Positions 43,279 through 51,915 of a stretch of 64,000 bases of DNA are shown here, piece by piece. The position numbers were made by a program, and so were the translations under genes. Location of the stretch: positions 2,005,001-2,069,000 of the forward strand of contig NZ_JAVDYB010000001.1 of NCBI RefSeq assembly GCF_031458235.1, in the 5' to 3' direction. Below the pieces are notes generated by a model. The model saw only the letters and a list, made by a program, of their open reading frames with translations. It was not told the origin of the DNA and did not search any database. How positions within the stretch are numbered: the stretch's first letter is position 1; each line of letters starts with the position of its first letter. Origin of the DNA: Catenuloplanes atrovinosus. Lineage in GTDB: Bacteria; Actinomycetota; Actinomycetes; Mycobacteriales; Micromonosporaceae.

Positions 43279-44697
43279 GTGGTTGACGATCAGGCGGCCG
43301 TGCCTGATCGCGGCCGGCGCACGATGCTGCTGGGCTTCGTGTCCGCGTTGGCGCTGGCCGGGGGCGCCTGGTTCGCCGGGGCGCTGCCGGCCGGGCACCG
43401 CGCGGGTGCCGCCGGGCCGTACGCGGCCGGTCTCGTGGTGTGCCTGCTCGGGCTGGGCGGGCTGATCGCGGCGTGGCTGCTGACCGCGCGGTCGCTGCCG
43501 TCCCGGGGGCTGCTGCTGACCGGCGTGCTGTGGCAGGTGCCGTTGCTGTTCGCGCCGCCGCTCGGTTCCCGCGACGTGTACTCGTACGCCTGCCAGGGGT
43601 GGGTCTACGCGCGCTCGCTGGACCCCTACGCGGTGTCGCCGCGGGCGGGCGGCTGCCCGTGGCTGCCCGGCGTGGCCACGCTCTGGCAGGACGCCACCAC
43701 GCCGTACGGCCCGTTCGCGCTGCTGCTGTCCGGCGGTGCGGCGGCGGCCGGCTCGTGGCCCGTGGCGCTGACCCTGCTGCGGCTGTGTGCGCTGGCGGGC
43801 GTGGCGCTGGCGGCCGCCGGCGGGTACCGGCTGGCCGCGTCGTTCGGGCTGGACCCGCGCCGGGCGGTGTGGCTGGGCCTGCCCGCGCCGCTGGTCGCCG
43901 TGCACGCGGTGAGCGGCGCCCACCACGACGCGCTGGTCGGGGGCCTGGTGGTGATCGGGCTCGCGCTGTGCGCCGGCCGATCGCGCCGGGCTCTGGTGCT
44001 CGCGGGCGCCGCGCTGGGCCTGGCCGCCGCCATCAAGATCACAGCGCTGGCCGCGCTCCCGTTCGCGCTGATCCTCGCCGCGCGTACGGCGCTTCGCCGT
44101 ACCGTGCCGGTCATCGCCGCCCTCGGTGGCTCGTTCGCCCTGGTCAGCCTCGTGTCCGGCCTGGGCCTCGGCTGGCTGGCCGCGCTCACCGCGTCGACCG
44201 GCCCGAAGCAGTGGACCTCCGTCCCGACCGGCGTCGGCATGGCCGCCGGTTACCTGCTGCGCGCGCTCGGCCTGGCCGCCCACGAGGACACCGCGCTCGC
44301 CGCCGCCCGCCTCGCCGGTGTCCTGGCGCTCGGCGTCATCGCGCTGGCCTGCGCGTGGACCGCCTGGCGGCACCGCACCGGCTCCCCGCGCGCCGTCGTC
44401 CTCCGCGCCGGCCTGGTGCTGCTCGCGCTGGTGCTGCTCGGCCCGGTCGCGTACCCGTGGTACTTCCTGATCCCGATCCCGGTCCTCGCCGCCGCCCTGG
44501 ACACCGCCCGCCACCGGCGATGGCTCGCGCTCGGCGCGGCCGCCGCCGCGCTGCTGGTCCTCCCGGACGGCCTCGGCATCCCCGCCGTCACCAAGGCGCC
44601 CGGCGCCGTCGCCGACCTGCTGCTGGTGATCGCGGCCGCGTTCCTGGCGCTGCGCCGGTGGCCGGGCCGGGTCCGGCCCGGCGACTCAGCCGCGTAG
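43279..44697 (+). CDS. Polytopic GT-C mannosyltransferase, MptB-like
   Basis: 472 residues with about twelve transmembrane helices. The extracytoplasmic loop after helix 3 has GSRDVYSYACQGWVYARSLDPY, typical of GT87/MptB-type enzymes that use polyprenyl-phosphate mannose, with SRDVYSY probably including the catalytic Asp. AVSGAHHDALVGGL and YPWYFLIPIP are further landmarks. In mycobacteria the family builds the alpha-1,6-mannan core of lipomannan; here the product is unknown. Neighbouring envelope lipoproteins support a cell-envelope role. The start is GTG 43279; the end overlaps the next convergent gene by 12 bp. Confidence 0.85.
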   Translation: MVDDQAAVPDRGRRTMLLGFVSALALAGGAWFAGALPAGHRAGAAGPYAAGLVVCLLGLGGLIAAWLLTARSLPSRGLLLTGVLWQVPLLFAPPLGSRDVYSYACQGWVYARSLDPYAVSPRAGGCPWLPGVATLWQDATTPYGPFALLLSGGAAAAGSWPVALTLLRLCALAGVALAAAGGYRLAASFGLDPRRAVWLGLPAPLVAVHAVSGAHHDALVGGLVVIGLALCAGRSRRALVLAGAALGLAAAIKITALAALPFALILAARTALRRTVPVIAALGGSFALVSLVSGLGLGWLAALTASTGPKQWTSVPTGVGMAAGYLLRALGLAAHEDTALAAARLAGVLALGVIALACAWTAWRHRTGSPRAVVLRAGLVLLALVLLGPVAYPWYFLIPIPVLAAALDTARHRRWLALGAAAAALLVLPDGLGIPAVTKAPGAVADLLLVIAAAFLALRRWPGRVRPGDSAA

Positions 44698-45402
44698 CAG
44701 CCGGGTGGCGAAGACGTCACCCGGGTCGCCGCCGGGGATCGCGAGGGCCTCGCGGGCCGCCGCCTCGCCGCCGTTGACGCGGTGGGTGGCCTCGACGTGG
44801 GTGAACTGGGCCGGCCACCGGCAGTCGATCAGGGTGCCGCCGGTGAACGCGGGAGACATCGCGGTGTGCGTGTCCTGGTTGAGCAGGAACGTGCCGGAGC
44901 AGTGCACGGACTCCGTGGCCAGGATCTCGCCCGCGCTCACGCCGTCCCGGCACACGATGCGGCGCGCGCCGACCAGGGAGTAGCCGTACGCGGGGGCGAT
45001 CAGCGCGCCGGTGACGGTGAGCGTGCCGAGCACGACCACGCGTGCCTTGCGGCGCAGCACCAGGTTGCCGTGCACGGTCACGTCGCCGGGCCAGACGCGC
45101 ATCTCGCCCTTGTCCAGCGTGACCGGGCCGGGCAGTTCCAGGGGCTCCTGATCGCCGGCGGCGGCGGTGAGCACGCGCAGCATGGCCCAGCGCAGCGGCA
45201 GGTGGGCGCCGCTCCACTCCTTGAACGCGGGCACCTCGGAGAGGTCGTCCGGAATCCGCTCGAACGACGCGTCCAGCGTGTCCGCGCCGGTCCGGGCGAA
45301 CGGCGTCTCGCGCGCGAGTGTGGTCCGCAGGTCGCCCCAGACGTCCCGCACCCGCCCCCTGTCCAGCGGAGACGCCGTCTCCGGCCACGAATTCACGCCC
45401 AC
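44686..45402 (-). CDS. Hypothetical protein with a bactofilin-like beta-helix segment
   Basis: 238 residues. The N-terminal ~95 are helical (VRDVWGDLRTTLARETPF). The centre has short repeating strands of about ten residues (MRVWPGDVTVHGNLVL, ARVVVLGTLTVTGALIAP, RRIVCRDGVSAGEILATE), a right-handed beta-helix pattern as in polymer-forming bactofilins, but the protein is longer and lacks their usual small-domain length. No catalytic motif is seen. Function unknown. The start is GTG 45402, with GTG 45396 as an alternative. Confidence 0.65.
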   Translation of the reverse strand: MGVNSWPETASPLDRGRVRDVWGDLRTTLARETPFARTGADTLDASFERIPDDLSEVPAFKEWSGAHLPLRWAMLRVLTAAAGDQEPLELPGPVTLDKGEMRVWPGDVTVHGNLVLRRKARVVVLGTLTVTGALIAPAYGYSLVGARRIVCRDGVSAGEILATESVHCSGTFLLNQDTHTAMSPAFTGGTLIDCRWPAQFTHVEATHRVNGGEAAAREALAIPGGDPGDVFATRLLRG

Positions 45403-45437
45403 CGGCGCATCGTAGCGACAATCCGGACTAATCAGGA

Positions 45438-45797
45438 TCAGTTCACGCAGAGGCAGAACGGGTGGCCGGCCGGGTCGAGGAAGACCCGGAACGTGGTGCC
45501 CGGCTGGTGCTCGTGCTTGACCGCGCCGAGCCCGAGCACGGCCGTCTCGGCCTCGTCCAGATCGTCGACGATCACGTCGAGGTGCAACTGCTGCGGCTTC
45601 TCCTGGCCGGGCCAGACCGGCGGCGCGTAGCCGTCGACCCGCTGGAAGCTGATGCAGTTGCCGTTCTCCGCGCGGATGTCCGTCCAGCCGGGGTCGGAGT
45701 CGTCGACCTTCCAGTCGAGCAGCGCGCCGTAGAACCGCGCCAGCGCCACCGGGTCCGGGCAGTCGAGCACGAAGCTGGGGAAACGAGCGATAGCCAT
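45438..45797 (-). CDS. VOC/glyoxalase-like protein
   Basis: 119 residues. FPSFVLDCPDPVALARFYGALL starts the first beta-alpha unit; LHLDVIVDDLDEAETAV and VFLDPAGHPFCLCVN are the second, with His/Asp as possible metal ligands. The FCLC end is the common actinobacterial type without known substrate. ATG 45797 starts the conserved strand; the upstream extension lacks support. Confidence 0.83.
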   Translation of the reverse strand: MAIARFPSFVLDCPDPVALARFYGALLDWKVDDSDPGWTDIRAENGNCISFQRVDGYAPPVWPGQEKPQQLHLDVIVDDLDEAETAVLGLGAVKHEHQPGTTFRVFLDPAGHPFCLCVN

Positions 45798-45851
45798 GCC
45801 CGTGACGCTAGGCCGGATTCCCGACACCCTGTGACGGGTTCACCGAAAGAT

Positions 45852-46895
45852 TCACTGCGGATTCCCGTGGCCGGGCAGCAGGTCGAGCAGCGACGTCGAG
45901 CGGAGCGCGGCGCTGGCCGTGCCCGCGTGGTGCGACATGCCGCGCAGCAGTTCGTCGAGCGCGGCCCACGCGTCATACCGCGGCGACCAGCCCAGTTCCG
46001 CCGCGGCCCGGCCGGCGTCCAGCAGCGGCACGCCCACGGCCAGGTCCACCCAGCCCGGGTCGGTCGGCTGCAGCCGCGCCCGCCAGGTGGCGCCGGCCAG
46101 CCCGCGCAGCACGCCGAGCGGCACCGGCACGGTCCGCCCGCGCAGGTGATGCGCCAGCCCGGCCGGCTCCAGCACCGGGTCGGCCACGAGGTTGAACGCG
46201 CCGGACACGTCGGCCCGGATCGCGCGCAGGTAGGCGTCCGCCACGTCGTCCGCATGCACCGCCTGCACGCGCAGCCGCGGGTGGTCCGGGATCACCGGCA
46301 CGCGCCGGAAGCGCAGCAGCGACACGGGCGGCAGCGGGCCGAGGAACAGCCGCGCGATGCCGGCGCCCGCGTCGTGCTGGAAGATCAGCCCCGGGCGCAG
46401 CATCACGATCCGCGGGCCGGTGGCCGCGCGCAGCAGCGCCTCCGCCGCCACCTTGTCCTGGCTGTACGTGGACGTGGGGATGCCGGTCGCCGGGTGCGAC
46501 TCGGTGACCGCGCGGTCCTTCGGCCCCTCGCCGTAGACGCCGACCGAGGACGCGTGCACCAGCACCGGCACGCCCGCGCGCCGGACCGCCTCCAGCACGT
46601 GCCGGGTGCCGTCGACGTTGGTGCGCCGCAGCCGCTCCCGGTCGTGGCTCGGCTGGATCTGCCAGGCCAGGTGCACGACCGCGTCCACGCCGGCCAGCCA
46701 CCCGGTCAACGGCGCCACCACCGCGGGGTCGCCGACGTCGGCCGCGTGCCACCGGACGCCGTCGTAGGGCTCGCCCGCGCCGAGCGCCGGCACCCGCCGC
46801 GCGACGCCGATGATCTCGGTGTCCGGCTCCGCCCGCAGCCGCCGCAGCAGCGCCGTACCCGCGTTCCCGGTCGCGCCGGTGATCAGAATCCGCAT
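45852..46895 (-). CDS. NAD-dependent epimerase/dehydratase (extended SDR)
   Basis: 347 residues. ILITGATGNAGTALLRRL is the NAD-binding motif, AADVGDPA binds the adenine, HASSVGVYGEG holds the catalytic Ser and YSQDK the YxxxK pair. VMLRPGLIFQ and VQAVHADDVADAYLRA complete the extended SDR pattern for nucleotide-sugar or similar substrates. ATG 46895 begins the Rossmann strand directly. It is separated from the importer operon by a strong terminator. Confidence 0.9.
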   Translation of the reverse strand: MRILITGATGNAGTALLRRLRAEPDTEIIGVARRVPALGAGEPYDGVRWHAADVGDPAVVAPLTGWLAGVDAVVHLAWQIQPSHDRERLRRTNVDGTRHVLEAVRRAGVPVLVHASSVGVYGEGPKDRAVTESHPATGIPTSTYSQDKVAAEALLRAATGPRIVMLRPGLIFQHDAGAGIARLFLGPLPPVSLLRFRRVPVIPDHPRLRVQAVHADDVADAYLRAIRADVSGAFNLVADPVLEPAGLAHHLRGRTVPVPLGVLRGLAGATWRARLQPTDPGWVDLAVGVPLLDAGRAAAELGWSPRYDAWAALDELLRGMSHHAGTASAALRSTSLLDLLPGHGNPQ

Positions 46896-46984
46896 GACCA
46901 GCCGTTTACCCCGCCGCGGCCGAACCATCCCGGGGGTACGCGTCAGGAGCCGGTGAGCGGCGCGCCGGTCCGCCGCACCGGGAC

Positions 46985-47026
46985 GGCGGTGGTGGGCACG
47001 AGCGCCCGCGCGTGCCCACCACCGCC
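46985..47026. terminator. Terminator hairpin after the importer operon
   Basis: GGCGGTGGTGGGCACG and CGTGCCCACCACCGCC pair over 16 bp without mismatch around a 10-base loop, 15 bp past the stop of the YesL-like gene. Confidence 0.85.
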
Positions 47027-47040
47027 TCCGCGCGCCGTGC

Positions 47041-47664
47041 TCAGGTGTGCCGCAGTGACGCCGCGGAGTTGACCCAGGCCAGGATCAGCGCGCAGCCCGG
47101 CAGCGTGGCCAGGCCGAGGACCGGCGCCCGGGTGACCGCCAGCGCGACCGCGGCCAGCACCAGCAGCGTCAGCGCGCTCAGCCACCACCGCCGCACCGCC
47201 GCGTAGGCCGCGGTCAGCAGGCCGGCCCACAGCCGCGTGCCGGGCCGCAGCGGCAGCAGCGCCAGCGCCACCACGCCCGCGGCCGCGACCAGCACCGACA
47301 GCACCACGAACAGCGGCACCAGGTAGGCGCCGGCCGGCCGGTCGTGCAGCGCCACCACGTCCACGGCGAGCACGGCGAGCAGTGCCACCGTGAGCCCGCC
47401 GCGCAGCAGCGCGGCCCGGAAGAACCGGCGGTAGGCGGCGAGGTAGGACAGCTCGCCGTGCAGGTAGCCGAACGCGGCCGCCACCGACGGCCCGGCGGTC
47501 AGCGCCAGCAGGCCGAAGAACAGCGGGTACGCCGTGGGCTCGGCGACCACGGCCAGCGCGATCAGCAGCGGCAGGTTGGTCAGCGCGAGCGCCAGGTTGA
47601 GCGTCAGCGCCTTCCGCGCGAACGACCAGACCGTCTCCCAGGTGCCGTACGACAGGTTGATCAT
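47041..47664 (-). CDS. YesL/DUF624-like membrane protein
   Basis: 207 residues with five or six hydrophobic helices. The start MINLSYGTWETVWSFARKALTLNLAL and the segment AVVAEPTAYPLFFGLLALTAGPSVAAAFGYL follow the YesL pattern. Proteins of this type are commonly encoded beside carbohydrate ABC importers; their biochemical role is unknown. The ATG overlaps the stop of the MalG-type permease (ATGA), so it belongs to the same operon. Confidence 0.82.
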   Translation of the reverse strand: MINLSYGTWETVWSFARKALTLNLALALTNLPLLIALAVVAEPTAYPLFFGLLALTAGPSVAAAFGYLHGELSYLAAYRRFFRAALLRGGLTVALLAVLAVDVVALHDRPAGAYLVPLFVVLSVLVAAAGVVALALLPLRPGTRLWAGLLTAAYAAVRRWWLSALTLLVLAAVALAVTRAPVLGLATLPGCALILAWVNSAASLRHT

Positions 47665-48539
47665 TTCAGCCCCGAGGTGGCGATGCCCTGCACGAAGTAG
47701 CGCTGGCCCAGCAGGAACACCACCAGGATCGGCACCACCGAGATCACCGAGCCCGTCATGATCATGGCGTACTCCGCGTCGTAGAGGCCCACGAACGCGC
47801 GCAGGCCGATCTGCACCGTCCACAGGTCGTTGCTGGTCAGGTAGATGAACGGGCCCATGTAGTCGTTCCAGGTGTTCACGAACGTGAGCAGCGCCAGGCT
47901 GGCCAGCGCGGGCTTGGACAGCGGCAGGATCACCCGCGCCCAGATGCCGTACTCGGAGAGCCCGTCCAGCCGCGCGGCCTCGCTCAACTCGTCCGGGATG
48001 GTCAGGTAGTACTGCCGCATCAGGAACACGCCGAACGCGCCGAACGCCTGGAGCAGGATCAGCGACAGGTGCGTGTCCACCAGCCCGAGCTTCTGCATGA
48101 TGATGTACTGCGGCACCATGTAGGCCTGCCACGGCACCGCGATCGTGGCGATGTACGCGAGGAACAGCGCGTCCCGCCCGGGGAACCGGATCTTCGCGAA
48201 GCCGTACGCGGCGAAGCTGCCCGTCAGCACCTGCAGCGCGGTGACCGAGACGCTGAGCAGCATCGAGTTGCCGAGGTAGGTCCAGAGCGGGATCCGATCC
48301 CAGATCACGCTGAAGTTGTCCCAGCGGAACTCGGCCGGAATCCACTGGATCGGGACCGTGAACACCTCGTTGTTCTGCTTCAGCGACGACGAGACCATCC
48401 AGGCGAACGGGATCATCACCAGCAGGGACAGGACGATCAGCAGGGCGTACCCGAGGATTCTCCCGGCCGTACCGCCGCGGTGTCCCGGGGGTTTGGCGGT
48501 CGTCCGCACCGCGGGCGGCGTCTCGAGCAGCGCGGTCAT
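47661..48539 (-). CDS. Carbohydrate ABC transporter permease, MalG type
   Basis: 292 residues, six transmembrane helices. The N-terminal helix follows a Pro-rich tail; MVSSSLKQNNEVF and NSMLLSVSVTALQVLTGSFAAYGFAKI are conserved MalG landmarks and the EAA loop reads EAARLDGLSEYGIWARVILPLSKP. It pairs with the MalF-type permease encoded upstream with a 4-bp overlap. The cognate ATPase is not in the window, probably a shared MsiK-like ATPase. Confidence 0.92.
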   Translation of the reverse strand: MTALLETPPAVRTTAKPPGHRGGTAGRILGYALLIVLSLLVMIPFAWMVSSSLKQNNEVFTVPIQWIPAEFRWDNFSVIWDRIPLWTYLGNSMLLSVSVTALQVLTGSFAAYGFAKIRFPGRDALFLAYIATIAVPWQAYMVPQYIIMQKLGLVDTHLSLILLQAFGAFGVFLMRQYYLTIPDELSEAARLDGLSEYGIWARVILPLSKPALASLALLTFVNTWNDYMGPFIYLTSNDLWTVQIGLRAFVGLYDAEYAMIMTGSVISVVPILVVFLLGQRYFVQGIATSGLK

Positions 48540-49414
48540 CGCTCGCTCCGCTGCTGGAGCCGGAACTGGATCAGCGTGACCAGCAGGACGATCACGAACA
48601 GCACCATCGAGATCGCGGAGCTGTAGCCGAAGCGCCCCTGCGTGATGCCCTCCCGGAAGATGAGCTGGGACAGCACCAGCGTGGACCGGCCCGGCCCGCC
48701 CTCCGTCATCACCTGCACCAGGTCGAAGACCTTGAAGCTGGAGATGGTCAGCATGATCACCACGAAGAACGTGGTGGGCCGCAGCGACGGCAGCGTGATG
48801 TGCCGGAATCGCGCCCAGCGGCCGGCGCCGTCCACCTTCGCCGCCTCGTACAGCTCGGCCGGGATGGTCTGCAGTCCGGCCAGGTACAGCACCATGTAGT
48901 AGCCCATGTCCCGCCAGACGCTGGTCAGGATCACCGCGGGCATGGACCAGTCCGAGGACGTGGTCCAGCCGGGCGGGTGGTCCACGCCGACCGCGCGCAG
49001 GAACTGGTTGACCGGGCCGAGGTCCGGGCTGAACAGCATGTTCCACACCACGGCGACCGCGACCAGCGACGTCACGTACGGGAAGAACAGCGCGGTCCGG
49101 AACAGCCCCACGCCGCGCAGCGGGCGGTTGAGCAGCATCGCGAGGCCGAGCGCCGCGACCAGCGTGAGCGGGATGTGGCCGAGCGCGTAGTAGCAGGTGT
49201 TCGTCAGCGCCACCCAGAACGTGGCGTTGTTCCACATCCGCTCGAAGTTGGCCAGGCCGACCCACTCCGGCGAGCTGTACGAGTCCCACTCCATGAACGA
49301 CAGGGCCAGCGCCGCGACGACCGGGACGAGCGTCAGCGCCGCGAACCCGATGAAGTTCGGCAGGATGAAGCTCCAGCCGACGAGCGTGGTGCGGCGCCGG
49401 GTCAGACTTGCCAC
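48536..49414 (-). CDS. Carbohydrate ABC transporter permease, MalF/UgpA type
   Basis: 292 residues, six helices. LVGWSFILPNFIGFAALTLVPV starts the chain; the family motif FRTALFFPYVTSLVAVAVVW and the EAA loop YEAAKVDGAGRWARFRHITLPSL are intact. The start is GTG 49414. Between it and the binding-protein gene lies a stem-loop that probably tunes relative expression. Confidence 0.92.
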   Translation of the reverse strand: MASLTRRRTTLVGWSFILPNFIGFAALTLVPVVAALALSFMEWDSYSSPEWVGLANFERMWNNATFWVALTNTCYYALGHIPLTLVAALGLAMLLNRPLRGVGLFRTALFFPYVTSLVAVAVVWNMLFSPDLGPVNQFLRAVGVDHPPGWTTSSDWSMPAVILTSVWRDMGYYMVLYLAGLQTIPAELYEAAKVDGAGRWARFRHITLPSLRPTTFFVVIMLTISSFKVFDLVQVMTEGGPGRSTLVLSQLIFREGITQGRFGYSSAISMVLFVIVLLVTLIQFRLQQRSER

Positions 49415-49442
49415 TTCGGTCCTCCTCGCAGGGGGTACGCGG

Positions 49443-49471
49443 GGGAGCCGGCCGTGGCCCGGCCGGCTCCC
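49443..49471 (-). terminator. Intercistronic stem-loop between binding-protein and permease genes
   Basis: GGGAGCCGGCCG and CGGCCGGCTCCC pair perfectly (12 bp) around a TGGCC loop, in the 72-bp gap of the operon. As in malE-malF it could stop part of the transcripts or protect the 3' end of the binding-protein mRNA, raising binding protein over permease. Confidence 0.7.
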
Positions 49472-49486
49472 GCCGGTGGCGTACGG

Positions 49487-50752
49487 TCAGCCGACCTCGT
49501 TCTTGACCCGGTCGCCCATCTCCGTGATCCCGTCCGGGACCGGCTTCTCACCCGCCATGATCAGCTCGTGCTCCTCCTTGAGGATCGCGTCCACATCGGA
49601 GGACGTCTCGCTGACCGGCATCTCCAGCATGATCTCGTCGGGTGCGAACGCCTTCTTCGCGGTCTCGTCGTTCGGCATGCCCGCCACGCCGGCGTACGCG
49701 GCCAGCACCGCGTCGTTGGTGAACGACGGGTAGATGCCGATCTTCGCGACCGCGGTGGCGCCCTTCTCGCCGGAGGCGAACTCGACGAACGCGCGCGCGG
49801 CCTCGGCGTTGCGCGCGTTCTTGTTGACCGCGAACGCGGTCGGCGAGCCGAACGTCTTGACGCCGGCGCCCTTCGCCGGCTGCGGCATCGGCGCGACGCC
49901 CCAGTCGGTGTCGTGCTTGCCGGCCGCCTTGTCCGCGATCAGCCGCGCGGAGTACCAGGCGCCCATCGGCAGCATCGCGGCCTTGCCGGTGGAGAACTGG
50001 CTGTCGTAGCTGACCTTCTGGCTGTTCGCGGTGGACCACGGCATGATCGCGCCGGCCTTCTCCAGGTCCAGCGTCGTCGCGTATTGGTCGGCCATCCAGG
50101 AGTAGTCGCCGCCGAGCTGGTCGCCGCCGTTCTGCGAGGCCGCGATCGCCTGCACCACCGAGCGCCACACGTGGTGGTAGGCGCCGTAGACCTTCTCCGC
50201 GCCCTCGCCCTTGGTGAGGGACTTGGCCAGCGCCGCGTACTCGTCCCAGGTCAGGTTGGACAGGTCCGCGTCGCCGACCAGCTTCTTGTTGTAGTAGAGG
50301 ACCCAGAAGTCCTGCCGGTACGGCAGCGCGTAGTACGTGCCGTCCAGGTCGAACGCGTCCAGCCCGCGGTAGCTCTCCCTGGGCAGGCCGTCCACCACGT
50401 CGGTCAGGTCCGCGAGCTGGCCGCGCGTGCCGTACCGGGCGTAGTCGGTCACGTTCTTCATGGTCAGCACGTCGGTCTTGTCGCCGCCGGCCAGCATCGT
50501 GGTGACCTTCTCGGCGTAGTCGTCGCCGGCCAGCAGGTCGACCGGCTGGATGTCGATCGTCGGATTCTCCGCCTCGAACGCGTCGAACAGCGCCTTGAAC
50601 TCCGGCGTCTGGTCGTACGCCCAGACCGCGATGGTCAGGACGTCCTTGCCGTCCGCGGTCTTGGCCGGCTCGTCACCGCCGCCGCCACAGGCGGCGGTGA
50701 CCAGGAGCAGCGCGGACGCGACCGTGAGGCTTCTCATGAGGTGCCTCTTCAT
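49487..50752 (-). CDS. Carbohydrate ABC transporter substrate-binding lipoprotein
   Basis: 421 residues. The signal ends at VTAAC-GGGG (Cys at about 22). The mature fold is a family 1 extracellular solute-binding protein: LTIAVWAYDQTPEFKALFDAFE, AEKVTTMLAGGDKTDVLTM, YALPYRQDFWVLYYNKKL, AMLPMGAWYSARLI and WGVAPMPQP. It delivers a sugar or oligosaccharide to the MalFG-type permeases. GGAG lies ~8 bases before ATG 50752. It is 19 bp downstream of the 2-hydroxyacid dehydrogenase gene. Confidence 0.93.
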   Translation of the reverse strand: MKRHLMRSLTVASALLLVTAACGGGGDEPAKTADGKDVLTIAVWAYDQTPEFKALFDAFEAENPTIDIQPVDLLAGDDYAEKVTTMLAGGDKTDVLTMKNVTDYARYGTRGQLADLTDVVDGLPRESYRGLDAFDLDGTYYALPYRQDFWVLYYNKKLVGDADLSNLTWDEYAALAKSLTKGEGAEKVYGAYHHVWRSVVQAIAASQNGGDQLGGDYSWMADQYATTLDLEKAGAIMPWSTANSQKVSYDSQFSTGKAAMLPMGAWYSARLIADKAAGKHDTDWGVAPMPQPAKGAGVKTFGSPTAFAVNKNARNAEAARAFVEFASGEKGATAVAKIGIYPSFTNDAVLAAYAGVAGMPNDETAKKAFAPDEIMLEMPVSETSSDVDAILKEEHELIMAGEKPVPDGITEMGDRVKNEVG

Positions 50753-50771
50753 GAAAATGACTCCATCTCTC

Positions 50772-51782
50772 TTATGCGTGCGTCGTGAGCAGGTCTGCCG
50801 TGACCTCGGCGCGCAGCGGCTCGGCCGCGAGCCACCGGCCCAGCTCGTCCAGCGCGAAGTCGCTGAGCCGCAGGATCTCGGTGCCGAGAGACCCCGCGAT
50901 GTGCGGCGTGATCATGACGTTGGGCAGCGACCGGAGCGGATGCGCGGCCGGCAGCGGCTCCGGGTCCGTGACGTCGAGGATCGCGAAGAGCCGGCCGGAC
51001 CGGCACTCCGCCTCCAGCGCCACGGGGTCGATCAGGCTGCCCCGGGCGGTGTTGATGACGGTGGCGTGGTCGGGCAGCAGCGCCAGCTCGGCCGCGCCGA
51101 TCATGCCCCGGGTCTGCGCGTTCTCCGGCGCGTGCAGCGTGAGCACGTCGCTGCCGCGCAGCAGGCCGGGCAGATCCGCCGGCACGCCACCGGCGCGGCG
51201 GACCTCGTCCGGGTCGGCGAACGGGTCGGCCACCAGGCACTGCGCGTGGTCGAGCAGGCCGAGCAGCCGGACCACGCGGCGCCCGATCCGGGAGAAGCCG
51301 ACCACGCCGATCGTGCGGCGGTAGTTGGACAGGTCGCCGTAGCCGTTGCGGTGTCCCCAGCCGGTCGCCGCGGCCTGCCGGTCCGCGGCCAGGAACGGCG
51401 CCTTCTTGCCGGCCAGGATGATCGCGGCCAGCGTGAACTCCGCGACCGGGATCGCGTTGATGTCGGCCGCGTTGCTGACCCGCAGGCCACGCCGCCAGAC
51501 CGCGTCGCTGACCAGCGTGCGCACCGTGCCGGCGCAGTGGATCACCGCGCGGAGCCGGTCCGCGCCGGCCAGCCGCTCCTCGGTGAGCCGGGGCGCGCCC
51601 CACGAGGTGAGCAGGACGTCGGCGCGGGCCAGGCTCCGTTGCGCGGCGGGGGAGTCGAGCTCGCCGACCCGGACGGGGTCGCCCAGCGCCACCATGCCGG
51701 CCAGCCGGTCGAGGCGCTCCGCGTCGAAGTGCGCCCGGAACGAGCTCTCGTCCATCACGAGCAGCGCCCGCGGCTTTGACAC
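50772..51782 (-). CDS. D-isomer-specific 2-hydroxyacid dehydrogenase
   Basis: 336 residues. NAD motif TIGVVGFSRIGRRVV, followed by the catalytic Arg region INTARGSLIDPVAL, Glu in DVTDPEPLP and the catalytic His in MITPHIAGS. It interconverts a 2-hydroxy acid and 2-keto acid, perhaps from sugar breakdown. The first gene of the importer operon, transcribed away from the hybrid regulator. The start is GTG 51782 with GGGAGGC close upstream; substrate not predicted. Confidence 0.92.
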   Translation of the reverse strand: MSKPRALLVMDESSFRAHFDAERLDRLAGMVALGDPVRVGELDSPAAQRSLARADVLLTSWGAPRLTEERLAGADRLRAVIHCAGTVRTLVSDAVWRRGLRVSNAADINAIPVAEFTLAAIILAGKKAPFLAADRQAAATGWGHRNGYGDLSNYRRTIGVVGFSRIGRRVVRLLGLLDHAQCLVADPFADPDEVRRAGGVPADLPGLLRGSDVLTLHAPENAQTRGMIGAAELALLPDHATVINTARGSLIDPVALEAECRSGRLFAILDVTDPEPLPAAHPLRSLPNVMITPHIAGSLGTEILRLSDFALDELGRWLAAEPLRAEVTADLLTTHA

Positions 51783-51882
51783 TGGTGCCTCCCGCTCGAT
51801 TTCGGTAGAAGGTGAGCTGGGTTACATGAATAACGGCAGGCGAACATGGAGGGCCAGACTCCGTAACCCGCCGGACACAAAC

Positions 51883-51896
51883 GTTCAGACTCGAAC
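51883..51896. promoter_or_regulatory. Candidate operator of the DeoR/LacI hybrid regulator
   Basis: GTTC-N6-GAAC is a perfect short palindrome 20 bp before the regulator start, in the 133-bp divergent region. A further GAAC occurs at 51842-51845. It is only a positional candidate. Confidence 0.35.
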
Positions 51897-51915
51897 ATCG
51901 CCCGTGGAGGCGCCC

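Noticed and set aside
42391-44514. Long minus-strand frame extending the second lipoprotein by 450 codons
   Set aside because: The extension is antisense to the mannosyltransferase; a lipobox signal peptide and ribosome site place the start at 43161.
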